Under the pieces are notes generated by a model that made no database searches, was not told the DNA's origin, and worked only from the letters and a program-made list of their open reading frames with translations. From Pratylenchus scribneri (lineage: Eukaryota; Nematoda; Chromadorea; Rhabditida; Pratylenchidae): DNA of 64,000 bases. This document shows, one piece after another, positions 42,095 to 55,319 of the stretch. Made by a program: the position numbers and the translations under genes. The DNA is taken from positions 157,001-221,000 of the forward strand of contig JAQSEB010000166.1 in assembly GCA_030063045.1 (NCBI GenBank), given 5' to 3'. The stretch's first letter is position 1, and each line of letters opens with the position of its first letter.

Positions 42095-42818
42095 GGTACT
42101 TGTATACTTTGTATCCGCCAGAACCCTTAAAAAATTTCGATTTTTTTTTCGCTTTAAAATCAATTTTAAATGTTTATTAATGCATTTTTATAACAAAAAA
42201 AAAACAACAAAGTGAATTAAATGGGGTATATTTGTGAAACTTGAGACCAAAAATGGAAAAAAATATCGGGTCCTCCAAATTCTTTTCGCCACATAAATTC
42301 ATGCACATAGCTTATAACTGCTGATCGGTGTGCAATCCACTATGATTTTGCGACTGATGCCCATATCAAATTCAAAATCCTTTTGTTTGTGTGTGTCACG
42401 TACCCAGTAATATGTAAATTCAAAAACCTGAAGTAGAAAATTATTAATTTTTGATCCCTTTTTCTCACCTGTTTCAAAAAAAGTTCCCTCGTAAAATCCT
42501 TTTGATGGCTGTTTTCCGTTATGATTTTTCCGCCAATTGCAAATCCATAGTGGATTCCGACGATTTTTAATCCATTTGTAGCACATTGCCTTGCCACATT
42601 CGCAAACTCTTTGTGTGTGAAGTAAATTTAATTCTTTGAACCAATTTTCAAATTCCTTGTCAGAAAGGCGTAATTTGTCGAATAAATCGCGTAATTTGAA
42701 CTCTTTTAATTCTTCCATAGCTAAAAAACATAAATTAAACATTTAAAATTGATTTTAAAGCGAAAAAAAAATTCGCAATTTTTTAAGGGTTCTGGCGGAT
42801 ACAAAGTATACAAGTACC
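42095..42818 (-). mobile_element. Merlin-type DNA transposon, internally truncated
   Basis: The inverted ends begin GGTACTTGTATACTTTGTAT and match for about 75-80 bp on each side. The perfect 8-bp target duplication AATTGAAT flanks it (42087-42094 and 42819-42826). The gene inside resembles the N-terminal part of IS1016/Merlin transposases. The total of 724 bp is too short for a full catalytic domain. Confidence 0.85.
42299..42742 (-). pseudogene. Merlin transposase N-terminal fragment
   Basis: The frame of 147 codons (likely start MEELKEFKLRD at 42718) has a zinc-ribbon-like part (RVCECGKAMCYKW, LWICNWRKN). It then has the GTFFE segment and the helix region YYWVRDTHKQKDFEFDMGIS followed by KIIVDC, which in Merlin/IS1595-like transposases precedes the DDE domain. 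The frame stops there, so all catalytic residues are absent. It could act only as a DNA-binding derivative, if expressed. Confidence 0.7.
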
Positions 42819-42826
42819 AATTGAAT

Positions 42827-44447
42827 ATTTGCATAAATGGGATGCATAATTTAATTCTACTATTTAATTAATTTTAATTTTTCGACAAAAAAATGGACAC
42901 AAAATTTGTTTAATTTGACAAAATTATGCTCATTTCGTAGCAAGGATAAGCATTTCTAAATACATTGGCCTTTTTGGAGTCTGGCAACAATTTGTTTGTG
43001 CTCCATTGAATTTTTGGGTAAAATTTGATATGAACCGGGGATTTAGTGAGGATTAAGTGCGAAAATAGGCCCACCAATTAGTTGGAAACACCCAAAAATA
43101 TATTGGAATATATTTGAGTAACCAATTATTTCGCAAAAATTTTAAGCCTATAGTTTGACAGTGATCTATGTGATCATCAATGATCATCATTTTAGAGTAA
43201 TAAAAATGAAAATTAAACAAAATTATGATTTTTTGGGTAAATTTTAATTAAATCCCTATAAATCAATGTTTTCTATTTCAATTTATTCTTATGAAAATAA
43301 TTTATTAATAATGAGAGAAAAATAACTTCTTAAATAAATCTTTAAAAACATTTATTTTTTCTATAATATTCTGCCCACAATTTGAATTAATTTAATTATA
43401 ATTTAATGTCCTAATTAAATTTTGAATTTCCTTCCGGTAAAAAAAAAAGAGATTTTGTTGAATAAAAAATTCAAGAAAAATTAATTCAATGCTTAACAGT
43501 GATAAACTTTTCTCTAAATAATATAAGGCAAATATGGATTAAATAATTCAATGCCATAAAGTTTGGCGAGTGAATGCATTTGACGGCTGCCATTATTCCC
43601 TCGCACATTATAAGCTAGATGGGACAATGTGCAGCCAAAAGCATAAAAAGCTGCGCCGCATTTCCTGGGCAACCAATTTGCCAATTTATTTACTCAAAAG
43701 GGAAATGTGGATAATTGAGGAATTAATAGTCAGGGAATAAATATTTTCTAGCGTAAACTTTTGATTTCATTATTTTTAATTTTAATATTTTTAAGTCTAT
43801 CAAGTTTTAAAACCAATATCAAAATGAGAGTAATTTAAATTAAATTGGTCTTACATTTTCCACTCTTTGATGAGAATCGGTGATCAACATCAATTCAAAT
43901 CAAAAAAGGCCAATCGAATATATTTTTTAATATTTTTGATACAGTTTTGAATATTTATACATTCACGTTTATTTGTTTGTTTTATTTGAATGAATGCCTT
44001 AAATGATAAACAAATAAAAATTTAGTTTTTATGTAGAAAAGGAAGAATGAAATTTAAATCTGTTATCCACAAATCAGTTGGGAATTTCCATCAAAAAATA
44101 CATATTGAATTTATTTTCTATATTTTTGGCTAATTTGAATATTTTACTTTGCATGGGGACCATCAATTAAAATAATTTTAGAATGGTAAATAAATAAAAT
44201 TGAATTGTGAGACCCGATTGTCCGTTTTCAATGTAAAAAATGAAAATTTTTTAAAGATGATACTGCTGAATTTTTTAATTTAAATTAATATTTTCACTCT
44301 GTACTTTGAACAATCATCAATCGTACATAATATTCAAATTAGCTTATTTATTCCAAAGACAATTTAGTAGTTTTGATTCGATTAAAAAAGCAAATATAAA
44401 TAAGCCAAAAATAAATTGCAGTCATCTTAATTAATTTAATTGGATCT
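42827..44447. other. AT-rich intergenic DNA
   Basis: Nothing was recognised in this stretch. Confidence 0.45.
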
Positions 44448-47400
44448 TCATATTTTCTTTGGTGTCAGCCCAACGCTAGTATTATTATCATCAATATATT
44501 TTAATTGGAGACAATATCGTTGGAAGAATGAATATCCAATCCAGTAAGTTGTTGATTTTGGCATGTCATCATGCGTGAAAATGAGTTGACAATCATCGCT
44601 AAAAGAACTCTGGAAAAAAAATATTTGTAATAGAATAAGTTGAATACAGTAAAATATTATTTGATAATTCATTTTTTATTCTTTTTTACTCAATAAAAAA
44701 TTTTTTTAAAAATTTAGTAAAATTAAGAAGTACTTTTTATTTGCATTTATTAAATATTGACTAATAAATTCTGGTTAAGTGAGTCGTTATTCTAATATTC
44801 TAAACCCAATAATACTAATACCCTAACCAAATATTCTTATATAAATAAAATTATAATTTTGGTGTCTAAATAAAATTATAAATCATAATATTTATGGCAG
44901 CAATGTGCCTTTTGAAAAAATGCAATTTAAAAAAAATTCATTAATATTTTATTTCAAAATTCAAAATAAATACTGGCAAAATGTATTCCTTTGGAGCAAA
45001 TTCAATTAGCATTTCTTGACCAGCAGAATCAGCAAATAAAAATTTTATATTTGGTGCAAATTTGGTAGAATTGCAAGGCAACTGTAAAGAAATAATATTT
45101 TCTTAAGATGACTCATTTTTTAAAAATTAATACTTATTATAAATTAATAGTTCCCTGTCTAATAAAAATTTGGATTTTTGATTGATCTTCTACATTTGCA
45201 TATGATGATAAGGGAATTTAATTTTTAAAAAAAAATTTAAAATATGTCATTTTTCTTTAACTATGAGATTCCCTGCAAGCTATAGCAATAGCAACCCAAA
45301 TACTCAAATGGTCATGCCAAAAAAGGAATAAAAATTAAAGAAAAACGGCATATTTTATATATATTTTTTTTTGTATTAAACATGATCTTTATAGAATAGA
45401 AAATACCTGATAAATTCTTCTAAAATCTGCATCCGATGCACCCAGGACTTTCGCTAAAATTTTCATTTGTGCCATTGGAATGATTGTCTTGAATTGGTTA
45501 TTGGGTTGAACCATCAAAATTTGATTTCGAGCCAATACAATATTAGTAGATTTACGAGATTTACCTGTAAATAGATGGTAAAAAGAATATTGTCCATTCC
45601 TTATTAATATGATAACGTAGAAGTTAACATATTAAATTGGCACAAGTCAATATAATTCTAATGTAATCCCATCTCCGATTTTTACACATTTTTTATAGTA
45701 TATGTATTATATTTCAACTACTAGTGTCCCTAACGGCTTCATTAAAGGAGTTCGTCCCCTACAAGGGTAAGAATTAGAATGAGGATGATGAAGAAGATGA
45801 TGATGCTGAAATGATATTCTTATCATCCTCACTATTTTCTTTAATCATCATCTTCTTCTTCATCATCATCATCATCATTTGCATTCCCATGTAGGCGACA
45901 AACTCCATTAGTTCTAATTACTAATTGCATGGCCCTTCCGCTAAACTCGGGGGTTTAATTCCCTATATACTTCTTAATTAGTCTAAATTATTAAATATAA
46001 ATTGTGTAAAAGGATATTATTGTATATGGAATTTGAGATAAATATTTAAATTCTAAATTTTCTTACGATTTTTTCCTTTGCCTTTTCCACCATCAATCAC
46101 TACACTTTTTGCAACCAATGACCAAATATTGGGAATTGCCAAAGATTGGGAATGAAACCATTTTGTGCCAAAACACATTGAAGAAAGAGTGGATTCCTCA
46201 CCAAAACCAATAATTGCATATGATTTTTGTTTATTTTCATCCGGATCATCAGAATTACTATGTAAATTTTTAAAAATTTAAAATAAAATTATTAATTTTT
46301 TTTTTATAAAATTCCCCTTTTTGCTTTCTATCTTCTTGTAATTCTAATTTCTAAAATACTTATTCCATTAAAACTAGAGTAGACTGTGGTCGGTTTTTAG
46401 ACTCTCTTGATTTTAAACCCGGTTTTCTTTTTTTTTTTTTGAAAATTGTCAAGTTTCGATTTCTCCCTTTTTCGCTTTTAAAAAACAAAAATTCCAAATT
46501 TCATTTTTAAATTTTTATCGAATTTCTAAAAAGAGGTGTGGTGATTTTAAAAAACATCAAAGTTTATCCTTTTTTGCTCTTTTTATATAAAATATAATAT
46601 AATAAATTTTTACACTTTTTGGTACAATTTTCTATTTAATAACGCATACAAATAAATATTAAAATACATACAAATTATTGAAGTAGAATGTAATGATAGC
46701 AGAGGATTTGTTATTGTTACCCTTCAGCCATCCCATAAATGACCGAATCCCATAAGGGTTAATTGCCATTGGTGCCAGCCCCAATGAGCCATCATCAGGT
46801 AAACCTATTGCACCAAATTTTAATATCCAACCAATTTTGGTGAGCAACATTAAATCCATTTGGCTAGTATAATTAAAAGCAAATGGCTGAAAATTGGAAA
46901 ATAGGTCCAATACAAAATTAAATAATATTTTACAAAAGTGGCACGGTCGGCAGCCAAATATCCATCTCCTTCCACAGGATTGGAGAAATTTTTCGAGTAG
47001 TTTTGAAAAGTTGAAGACAAACTATAATAAAAGAAATGTATTATTTTATAACGAAGTATAATTATTAATGCATTTTTCAATGACTTTTTATAGATTTTTA
47101 GTAATATCGCCCAATTCCCAATAAACTAAGTTTTCCGGATTTACTTTGGTTGAAATATTTTTCGATTATAAAATGGAGGGTCCGCTTCTGAATAATTCTT
47201 ATATTCCATTTGTTCCATATACAAAACGGTGTATGGTGTGATGAAGTCAAGACTCAGATTGAACCATTGAACTAAAAAATTGACCATTTTTTTCCAATTT
47301 AAACGAAATAAATATACCAGGTGTTCCAATTCCAATCGGAATAGTCATATCACAAAATGCATAGACACGAATGCGCACAGGGTTATCTGAATTAATTTTA

Positions 47401-47564
47401 GTAACATCCAATTTATAATTAATTATTAATTTAAAATTATTATTTAATTTAAAAATGTAATGCAATAATCTACCTTCAAGTATCGGTGGACTTGAAATTG
47501 GACTCCCTTCAATAATATATGTACAAAGACACAGGGAAAAAAATAATAATTTTAAGGTCTTCAT
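44448..47564 (-). CDS. Secreted pepsin-family (A1) homologue lacking both catalytic motifs
   Basis: Eight exons keep frame: 47564-47318, 47271-47145, 47021-46934, 46886-46672, 46257-46067, 45564-45407, 45081-44974 and 44609-44448 (431 residues). The N-terminus is a signal peptide (LKLLFFSLCLCTYIIEG). A1 landmarks are IPIGIGTP, LSSTFQNYSKNF with GDGYLAADRATF, GSLGLAP, a domain-2 FGEES region, the LPCNSTKFAPNIKF block, and the end WIGYSFFQRY followed by VGLTPKK. The first active-site motif, normally DTGSS, reads DFITP. The second, normally DTGTS, falls in IVLARNQILM with no Asp. Proteolysis is therefore not expected; binding or decoy roles are possible. The length suits the family, so this looks like a maintained pseudoenzyme rather than a decayed gene. 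Confidence 0.8.
45720..45930. repeat. Foldback repeat in intron 5 of the A1 homologue
   Basis: GAGGATGATGAAGAAGATGATGATG on the left and its near-inverse on the right are bordered by a second imperfect pair (GGAGTTCGTCCCCTACAAGGG and CCCATGTAGGCGACAAACTCC). The arms are about 80 nt and the centre is near 45820. No clear target duplication was seen. Confidence 0.6.
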
Positions 47565-48397
47565 AATATTAGAATTATTCTTTTTTAAATTGAATTGAAT
47601 TTTTCTAAAAATGCAGGTTATCTTTATTTGTTTATTTTAAATTTTAATATTAATGCTACAATATAAATAATGAATAAATAAAAAAATGAAGATGATGAAT
47701 AATGACTAAATATCTGTTATCCCATCATCATTTATTCATTCCCATCTTAATTTTTCTTTCATAAAATGCTCAATTTGATGCTTTTATTAATAAGTTAAGA
47801 GTAGAATGCTTTGTTGATTGTTTCTGTTTCTGTGTGACCTATATTAATTCATAATGGATATTCCTTCTAATTAGCTTGAAGCAATATATTGAATTGTACA
47901 CAAAGGTATTTTTTTAAGGAAATTTTTCGCCCTTATAATATATAATATTTAGACCTAGAATTTACAACCAATTCAAGAAGACAATGAGTAAATAATAGGA
48001 TGGGTTAGAGTTTTAAAGTTCTGCAGAAATTGATTTTGAAATTAATTCGGATTAACTTTAAAATGATTATATTCGAGTTGATTTTTATGTAAATAACCTA
48101 ACTCGCATAAATTTAAATAAACCGAATACATTTATATCTCCCCATTATCTAATTTTGGAGTTTATAATCAATTTAAAAAAAGAGGAAAAAATAAATATTT
48201 TTAAATTTTAATCCAAAATCACATTGAAAGAAGACACTTCAAATAAATTTATTCCATTTCATATATTAATTCTTGTTCGAATTTCCTAAACACTTCAAAA
48301 TGGACAAGTTAAATGGCATTAAAAAGTTTAGTAGTTAAATCAAATAATTTTAATTTTAGGTAAATTAAAATTTTTTTTAAATAAATATTATTTAAAT
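47565..48397. other. AT-rich intergenic DNA
   Basis: Nothing was recognised in this stretch. Confidence 0.45.
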
Positions 48398-51300
48398 TTA
48401 TCCAATTCTAAATTCATAGAATTCGATTTTGTCCAAATCATCTTCATTGAAATGCACATTGCATGTGAATTTTTGTACGGCGGAATTGAAAGCATCAAAA
48501 AAGCCAAATTGATGAATTAATGGGCACAATTGCTGTGAAGTGTGGAAGGACTGGAAAATATTTTGGATTAAAATGAATTAATTTTATTATTACATCGCAA
48601 AGTGTCCCTTCAATGAATGTGCGTTGATGCCACCCATATGGGGGCACGGTAAGGCGAACAATGGGGATGGCATGGCAAAGGCTGTAGGCATCTTTGTACT
48701 CCTCGATTAACTTTGAAAATGCGTTGGGTTTATAATTTGGATGAATTAAGAGAAAAATTGGTGCATTTGAATAATTTGAAAAAATATCAAAGTCAAAAAA
48801 GCGGCAAAATAGGCGAAAATCTTGTAGCTAATTTAGAATTATGGCAATAGTTTTCTGGTAAATTCTGTATGATCAATCATTTTGGTTTGAATAAGCTCTA
48901 CTGAAAAAAGGCTAAAAATGGAATGAAAATTTTATTATTAGTTAAAGATAGTAAAGATTTTTGTAAGGAAAATTCGGTTTGTCTAAATCTAAAAGTTGTC
49001 TTGCTATTTTCAAAAATATTTTATAAAATTATTAGAAATGAATTTTTGTAATCATTTGGGAAATTGAATATTTGGAATTTGTTCCAATGGTAGGCTATTT
49101 TTTTATTTTTAAAAAATTTTCGACAAAATATTTCTTTCTTTTACTTACATCAAAAAGCATTTGGAATTGATGTGCCTCCAGTGCCAATTCCGAACAAATT
49201 GCCCGTCCAGTTAAAATGAATTCAAATATTGGATTCGCCGGATCCAACAATTCCCTCAACAATTCCAATGAAACAATTTGGCCAATATTTGTAGGTGTTG
49301 GCAATTTTGGCATTACAATTTTTTGTTGAGCAAATTCCACAATCCGTTGGAAAGGCAATGGCTCGGTGGTGGAACGAATTGTGAAGTGGCCCGTTCGAAG
49401 CTATTGGAAAAAAGGTTAATAGAGAAAGACAATCTTTGTCCTCAGAGTCAGAGGCATCCTAGAGCATTAATTTATGGTGGTTCATTAGATAATGAGAATG
49501 GAATGGTCGTTTTATTATGGTAAATGTTAATTTTGGCCAGATTTATTCAATTTTGAAAGTATTAAATCGGTTAAAAGGTTAAATTTTTATTTGACCATAA
49601 CTATGGTTCGAACTGATTATATCGATTTGAAATTGAAATCTTATAAAGAAAATTGAACATAAAGAAACGATTAAATTATCGATTAAAGCTGAACAATTAG
49701 AACAAAACGAAACTAGAACCAACTTCAATATTTTTTTAAGATTTGTGTGAATCGATTAAGGAATGAATAGAAACTGAAGTGGATTTGAATTGTTTTACAA
49801 GTTAGAACAAAAAGGAAACAAAATAGACCAAAATCGGGCATTTTCCTGTTTATGTATAATTTTATTATATTTGTCCAATCATTTTTGATATTCAAATACT
49901 ATATAAAGAATTTAATTCTTATTTTTAATAGCTAAAAATATGGCTAGCATTATAAATTGCATGTGGAATTAATTTTATAATCATTTTTTTATTCCATTTA
50001 ATATACATTTATATTTTTTTCATTAGAAATAATTAGAAAAAATTTTAAATAATTATGCGAAAAATTTTCATATTTTGACATTTTTTAACTGTAAATTTAT
50101 TTTTTAAGGAAATGTGCCCATATAGCATATAGAGCCTTTTGAATTGTTTGGCCCTCTAGTGACATCCAATTAATATCCGATTATTCCATCTCCAGGATCC
50201 TCCAATTCCAGGGAAACATTTTGGCCAATAATCGCTTCTTCCAATTTTGGCAACACAACTTTTTGCTCTACAAAATCCTCAATTAACTCCAAAGACAATT
50301 GTTCACTGCTGGACCGAATTGATAAATGGCCGGTTCGAAGCTTTGTGAGAGGAAAAAGATGTTTAATAGGGAGATAGGGAGTGTAGGCGAATATCCCTAA
50401 AGTAGGAATTTTTTCGCAATAATGGATGGAATCCTAGCTCTTGGAGGATGAAATAATTCAAAATCTTCGAAGATAATAATCGAATATTTTTTTTGACACT
50501 CTAAACCTTGCCATTATAGACACATCTTTCTAATAAACCGAAGCCTTAAACCTAAGTTGGATTCATTTTTTTTTTGAAAAATTCCTACTTTTGGTGTCAT
50601 TCATTACCCATTAGGAGGTAAAAGTTTTGGGTTTATGAGAAGATTAATTATGATTCAAGTTTTCGCAGATTAATATAAATCATAAAAAAGAAAATAAAAA
50701 TTATTTAAAGAACCGTAAATAAATTAATATATAATTTCTTTAATTATTTACTATGAATATTGGGCAATCCAGCAGAAACAATGTCAATGAACGATCGTTG
50801 TACACATCCAAATAGGCTTCTATTTAAATTTTGAATAAATAATTTAAAGCATATTTTTATGAGACAACCTTCAAAGCAAACATCACAAAAATGATAGAAG
50901 AAATGAGCATTTTCTGGCCGTTCAATGCGCCAATTATTATAATTGAATGTGACCTTTTTGAGGCTCCCAGGATCCTGTAGAGATTTCTATGAAATTTTAA
51001 TAATTTATAAAAAAAGATGAAGAATTAAAAATATGAATAAAATTGATTTAAAGATAAAAAATTTTTGACTAAATTTTTTTTTAATTTTATAAATAAATTA
51101 ATAATTTCTCTTAAAAAATATTTCAATCCACACCTGAGTGTACATGCAAAATGGAATTCGTTGTGCCGGCCATTCATCGCTAATAAATTCCAAATAATTT
51201 TGCCGGCATGAATCCGAACAATCCTTGAATACCTGCATATAAAAAATTGTTGAAGTAAAAATTTTTTTTATTTTTTTAAAAATTATTCTGTCTATGGCAA

Positions 51301-52098
51301 TAATGCCTTAGGGCCTTCTATTTCTACTGTACCCTAACTTTTTCTCTAATCGCACTGTCAATCTATCAATCAGATATTGCCCCAATCTGCCTTTTAAACC
51401 TACTCCTTTCCCACAAAATGTTCATTTTTTCGCCCAGTTTTTAAAAATTTCTGTTATCAAAATTTTTCCGCACAATTAAATATATGTATTTACTTAAGTC
51501 CAATCTAACTAATCCCAATCCCCTTACTTGGACCACTGGGGGTTTAGGGCCCAGCGAAGGCTCGGGGAGAGAGCCTAGGCTTCCTCCCATCTCGAACAAC
51601 ATTAGTCCCATGAATAAGGAGGACTATAAATTTCACTTTAGTTGCTTATTCTATGAGTTATTATTATCAGTTTAAAAAATGAAATAAAATTTTATATTCT
51701 TCTCTTAAACATAAAAATATGATAAGCCTCTGATCGGTAGAATTTTTTGACCTCCTTAAAAATGGTATCTTCCATCGGTTGCATTGTGTAATGCAATGCG
51801 CAAAACAGTGGGCATAGCCAAATTTTATACATTTTGTAGAGGGGCAAATGCAATTGTTCAACAGCGAGAATGCAACCCGCCCAATGGACTGGAAAACATT
51901 TTTTAATTTTATATTGAAATTTTATTAATTTTTAAAATTATATAAATATTTTTATGACATTTTATTAAAATTATTCTTTATATTTTTTTGGATTTAAAAA
52001 AATTAACCATTTACGAATTCAAAAGCATGATTGATGTCAAAGCGATCGGAGAATTTGAATATTTCAATAAGCAAATCATCGCTCAGAATAGTTGGCAT
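48398..52098 (-). CDS. F-box-like protein of an expanded nematode type, with one duplicated exon
   Basis: Exons in order: 52098-52008, 51889 to about 51715, about 51235-51135, about 50975-50878, about 50830-50765, about 49400-49150, about 48717-48602 and about 48553-48398. The start exon reads LSDDLLIEIFKFSDRFDINH, like the opening of an F-box. The rest has regular Trp, Cys and aromatic positions (CMYTQ, WRIERPENAHFFYHF, HAIPIVRLTVPPYGW) without a domain I can name. A second copy of the exon at 49400-49150 lies at about 50345-50180 and ends early at a stop, so it is probably skipped. If the F-box call is right, the protein would recruit substrates to an SCF ubiquitin ligase. Confidence 0.5.
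50180..50345 (-). pseudogene. Degenerate duplicate exon in the F-box-like gene
   Basis: It encodes LRTGHLSIRSSSEQLSLE and IGQNVSLEL, matching LRTGHFTIRSTTEPLPFQ and IGQIVSLEL of the intact exon at 49150-49400. It then lacks about 30 residues and runs into a stop. Confidence 0.65.
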
Positions 52099-53456
52099 TT
52101 TTGTTTATTTAATTAAACAAATCAAATCAATAATAAAGTTTTATTTTCAGAGCAAAAATAAAGCTGGGGCCGGGGAAGCTTATTTTTAGCTTTGATGCTA
52201 AAATGAGGGAAATCTTTTCAATCAGCTAAAGCAAAAAAGAAAAATCAATACTGGCTTTAAAAAATGTAAACATTGGGGAAGAATATGTGAGCAAATAAAA
52301 ATGGCCAATTGTTTTGTTTTTTGAAGCAAAAAATATTAGGATAATAAAATTCTTACAATGCGGATTAGTGATAAATCAATTGATAATAAAATGCATTCTA
52401 TTGAAATCAGAAAATTTTTCGGGATTTTTGACTAGAAATTATACATCGATTATCATTCTATTGGAAAGGATCAGAAGTCACCCGAAATTTTCTCAATTTA
52501 GTAAATCATGACGATGATTAGTAGGCTTTGTATGAGCCAACAAGGGCCACAACCCACAATATATGCAGATGAATTTTAAAAACAATAGAAGTGAAGAAAA
52601 ATATTTTAAATAAATTTTTAAAATTATTAAAAATTAAATATCTTAATGAATTTATGTTTAAATAAATACATAAATAATAAATAAATTCTCTTAACATTTT
52701 AAAAATATTATTACATTATTAAAAAATTTTATCAGTATAAATTTATACTATTCAAAATTCAAAAATATGGCAACATTCAGATTGAAACAGGAAGCAACCA
52801 CAAAACTTTCGTGAAACTTCGATGATGCAACAACACCAAAAGAATTGGAATGAGAGAAATTAAAGAATTTTCAAATTTTTATTTTTCTTTTCTGTTATTG
52901 TTTATGTTGTAATGATTCAACAAAACAATTTTTCATTCATTTGGTATAAATGAAAAATGTTGCAAGAATATAAAAACAAAAATATTGAATTGATAAATGA
53001 TTTTTTAAGGTCAAACATGTACAAAACTAAGTGTTAGAGTTTTTTATACTGGCTAGGTTTTGGTAGATGGTTCTTAAAATAGAGAATTTTTATTTTAATA
53101 GCAGATCAAAATAACATTAAAAAAGACAACAATTTAGAACCCTTTAATTTTTGAAATTAAATTTTTGTGTCTTAATTTTATATTTTATCGTTTTTGCAAT
53201 TAATTCCAACAAATTTTTACCATCATTGTTGAATTTCCCTCAATAAAATTACAATTTAATCGATTTATAGAGGAGAAGATGAAATATTTTCTACATTTCC
53301 TGCAGGTTCTTATCAACATTTTATCAAAGACGATTTAAGGAAAAAAAAAGAAAAATTTTACGACTATTCAATCTAATATTGATTTTTTTAAACATTTAGT
53401 TGAAAATTATTAATTGTTAATTATATAAATCATTTCTCAATCAATTATTTAATAGA
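52099..53456. other. Intergenic region between divergent genes
   Basis: No exon was recognised. It should contain the promoters of both the F-box-like gene (left) and the ADP/ATP carrier gene (right), which are divergently transcribed. A TTTAATAG just before the carrier ATG could serve as a trans-splice acceptor. Confidence 0.45.
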
Positions 53457-55319
53457 ATGAGTGAGAGCCAAAATAAATTTGATGGTCGCAAATTTTGTGC
53501 AGATTTAATCACCGGAGGCACTGTGGCCGCTGTGGCAAAAACAGTGGTAGCACCACTGGAAAGAGTCAAATTGTTATTGCAGGTAAAATTCGGAAATAAT
53601 TTACCCAAAAATTATTAAATAATTGCCTAAAAAATATTAAATAATTTACCCAAAAATTATTTTAAATAATTTATTATTAAACAGGTTCAAGATGCGTCGG
53701 CCACAATTACATCTGAAAAACGCTACAAAGGCATTGTTGACTGTTTTGTGAGAGTGCCCAAGGAACAGGGCTTTCTTTCATTATGGTATATTTTTTTAAA
53801 TTAAATCATTTGATAAAAAAATATTTTTTTATGCGAGGTAATATGGCCAATGTGATTCGCTATTTTCCAACACAAGCGCTGAATTTTGCATTCAAGGATA
53901 ATTATAAGAGAATTTTTATGCAAGGGTAAGTCTATAAAATTAAAAATATTTTAAGTGAGCTTCAATTGATAATTTAGAATAATTTTTTTAAATTTCAAAA
54001 CTAATTCAAATTGGGTCCCTCTTAGCCATTAACCGTGATAAATCCTAAAGATAAAATTTTGTAATTAGGTGAAATACAAACAAGAAAAGGGGGCCATTCA
54101 TTCATTGACTAACAAATGGGAAAAGTGTCCTTCTCGAAAAGAGTCGTATGAGTGCTGAATAGAAACTGAAGAATGACTTTCCGGACAGACAAAATAGGAG
54201 GAAAGCTAAATGTTTATCTCTTATGATTTTTTGAAAGAAAAATATTAATAACACAATATGAGTTGGGGAAAATATAAATATTAAATACATTTTAAAGAAG
54301 AACAAAATAAATTAATTTTAATAAATTTCTAATTTTTAAGAATTGATCAAAATAAACAATTTTGGAAGTTTTTTGCTGCAAATTTGGCTGCTGGAGGTGC
54401 CGCCGGTGTTACTTCCCTTTTGTTTGTTTATCCATTGGATTTTGCCCGAACTAGATTGGCAGCTGATATTGGAAAGTAAAAATTGATTAAATTTTTTTAA
54501 ATTTTTGAATTTATTTTTGAAATTGGTTAAATAAAGAAAAAAATTTCTGATTTATTTTTTATTAAAATATTAAAAAATATTCAATTTTTTGCAGGGCTGG
54601 TTCAAGGGAATTCACTGGCTTATTTGATTGCACTGCAAAAATTGTCAAGGCAAATGGTTTGGCCGGACTCTACCGGGGCTTTTTTGTGTCAGTACAAGGT
54701 TTGGGCCTTCTATTTTTAATATATTTTTGTTTGCATATTTTTAGGAATTTTTATCTACAGAGCGGCCTATTTTGGTTGTTATGATACAAGTAAGGCAATA
54801 TTTCCCACAAATGATGGCAGAATGAATTTCTTTTTGGCATTTGCTGTAGCACAGGTGAATAAAATTTTATATTAAATTTTAGATAATTTAAAAATTATGA
54901 AAGATTTGAGAAAAATTAAAATAAAATTTTAAATTAGGTTGTCACAATTTGTTCCGAAACATTGGCCTATCCTTGGGACACAGTGAGAAGACGAATGATG
55001 ATGCAATCCGGCAGAACTGATGCCATTTATAAAAGTAATGAATTTTTTTGATTTTTAAATTTTTTTTAGATATTTTTAAATATTTGATAAAAAGAATTTA
55101 TAAATTTTATTTATTTAGATTCATTGGACTGCGCATTGAAAACAATAAGTGGAGAAGGCCTCTTTAAAGGAATGTTCAAAGGGAATTTGTCCAATGTAAT
55201 TTATTATTCAATATTTATTATTTTTTCATTATTTTTTTTCTTCTTAATAGATTTATCGTGGCATCGGTGGCGCATTAGTTCTTGTGCTTTATGATGAAAT
55301 GAGAAATCTTTTCAAATAG
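53457..55319 (+). CDS. ANT: Mitochondrial ADP/ATP carrier (adenine nucleotide translocase)
   Basis: Nine exons: 53457-53582, 53685-53785, 53833-53925, 54341-54475, 54595-54698, 54745-54854, 54938-55034, 55119-55195 and 55251-55319. They total 303 residues, the normal length. All three carrier-family signatures are present: PLERVK, PLDFAR and PWDTVR. The ADP/ATP carrier hallmark RRRMMM is intact ([12 protein letters not shown]). Other landmarks are [17 protein letters not shown] and the end DEMRNLFK. The known role is exchange of cytosolic ADP for matrix ATP across the mitochondrial inner membrane. One junction is odd: to keep the conserved W-R-G-N, intron 2 must run from GT (53786) to an AT end (53832). 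Otherwise the gene looks functional and would be expressed widely. Confidence 0.95.

Noticed and set aside
42299..42742. Merlin ORF as a host gene
   Set aside because: Its exact placement between paired TIRs with a target duplication makes it part of the transposon.
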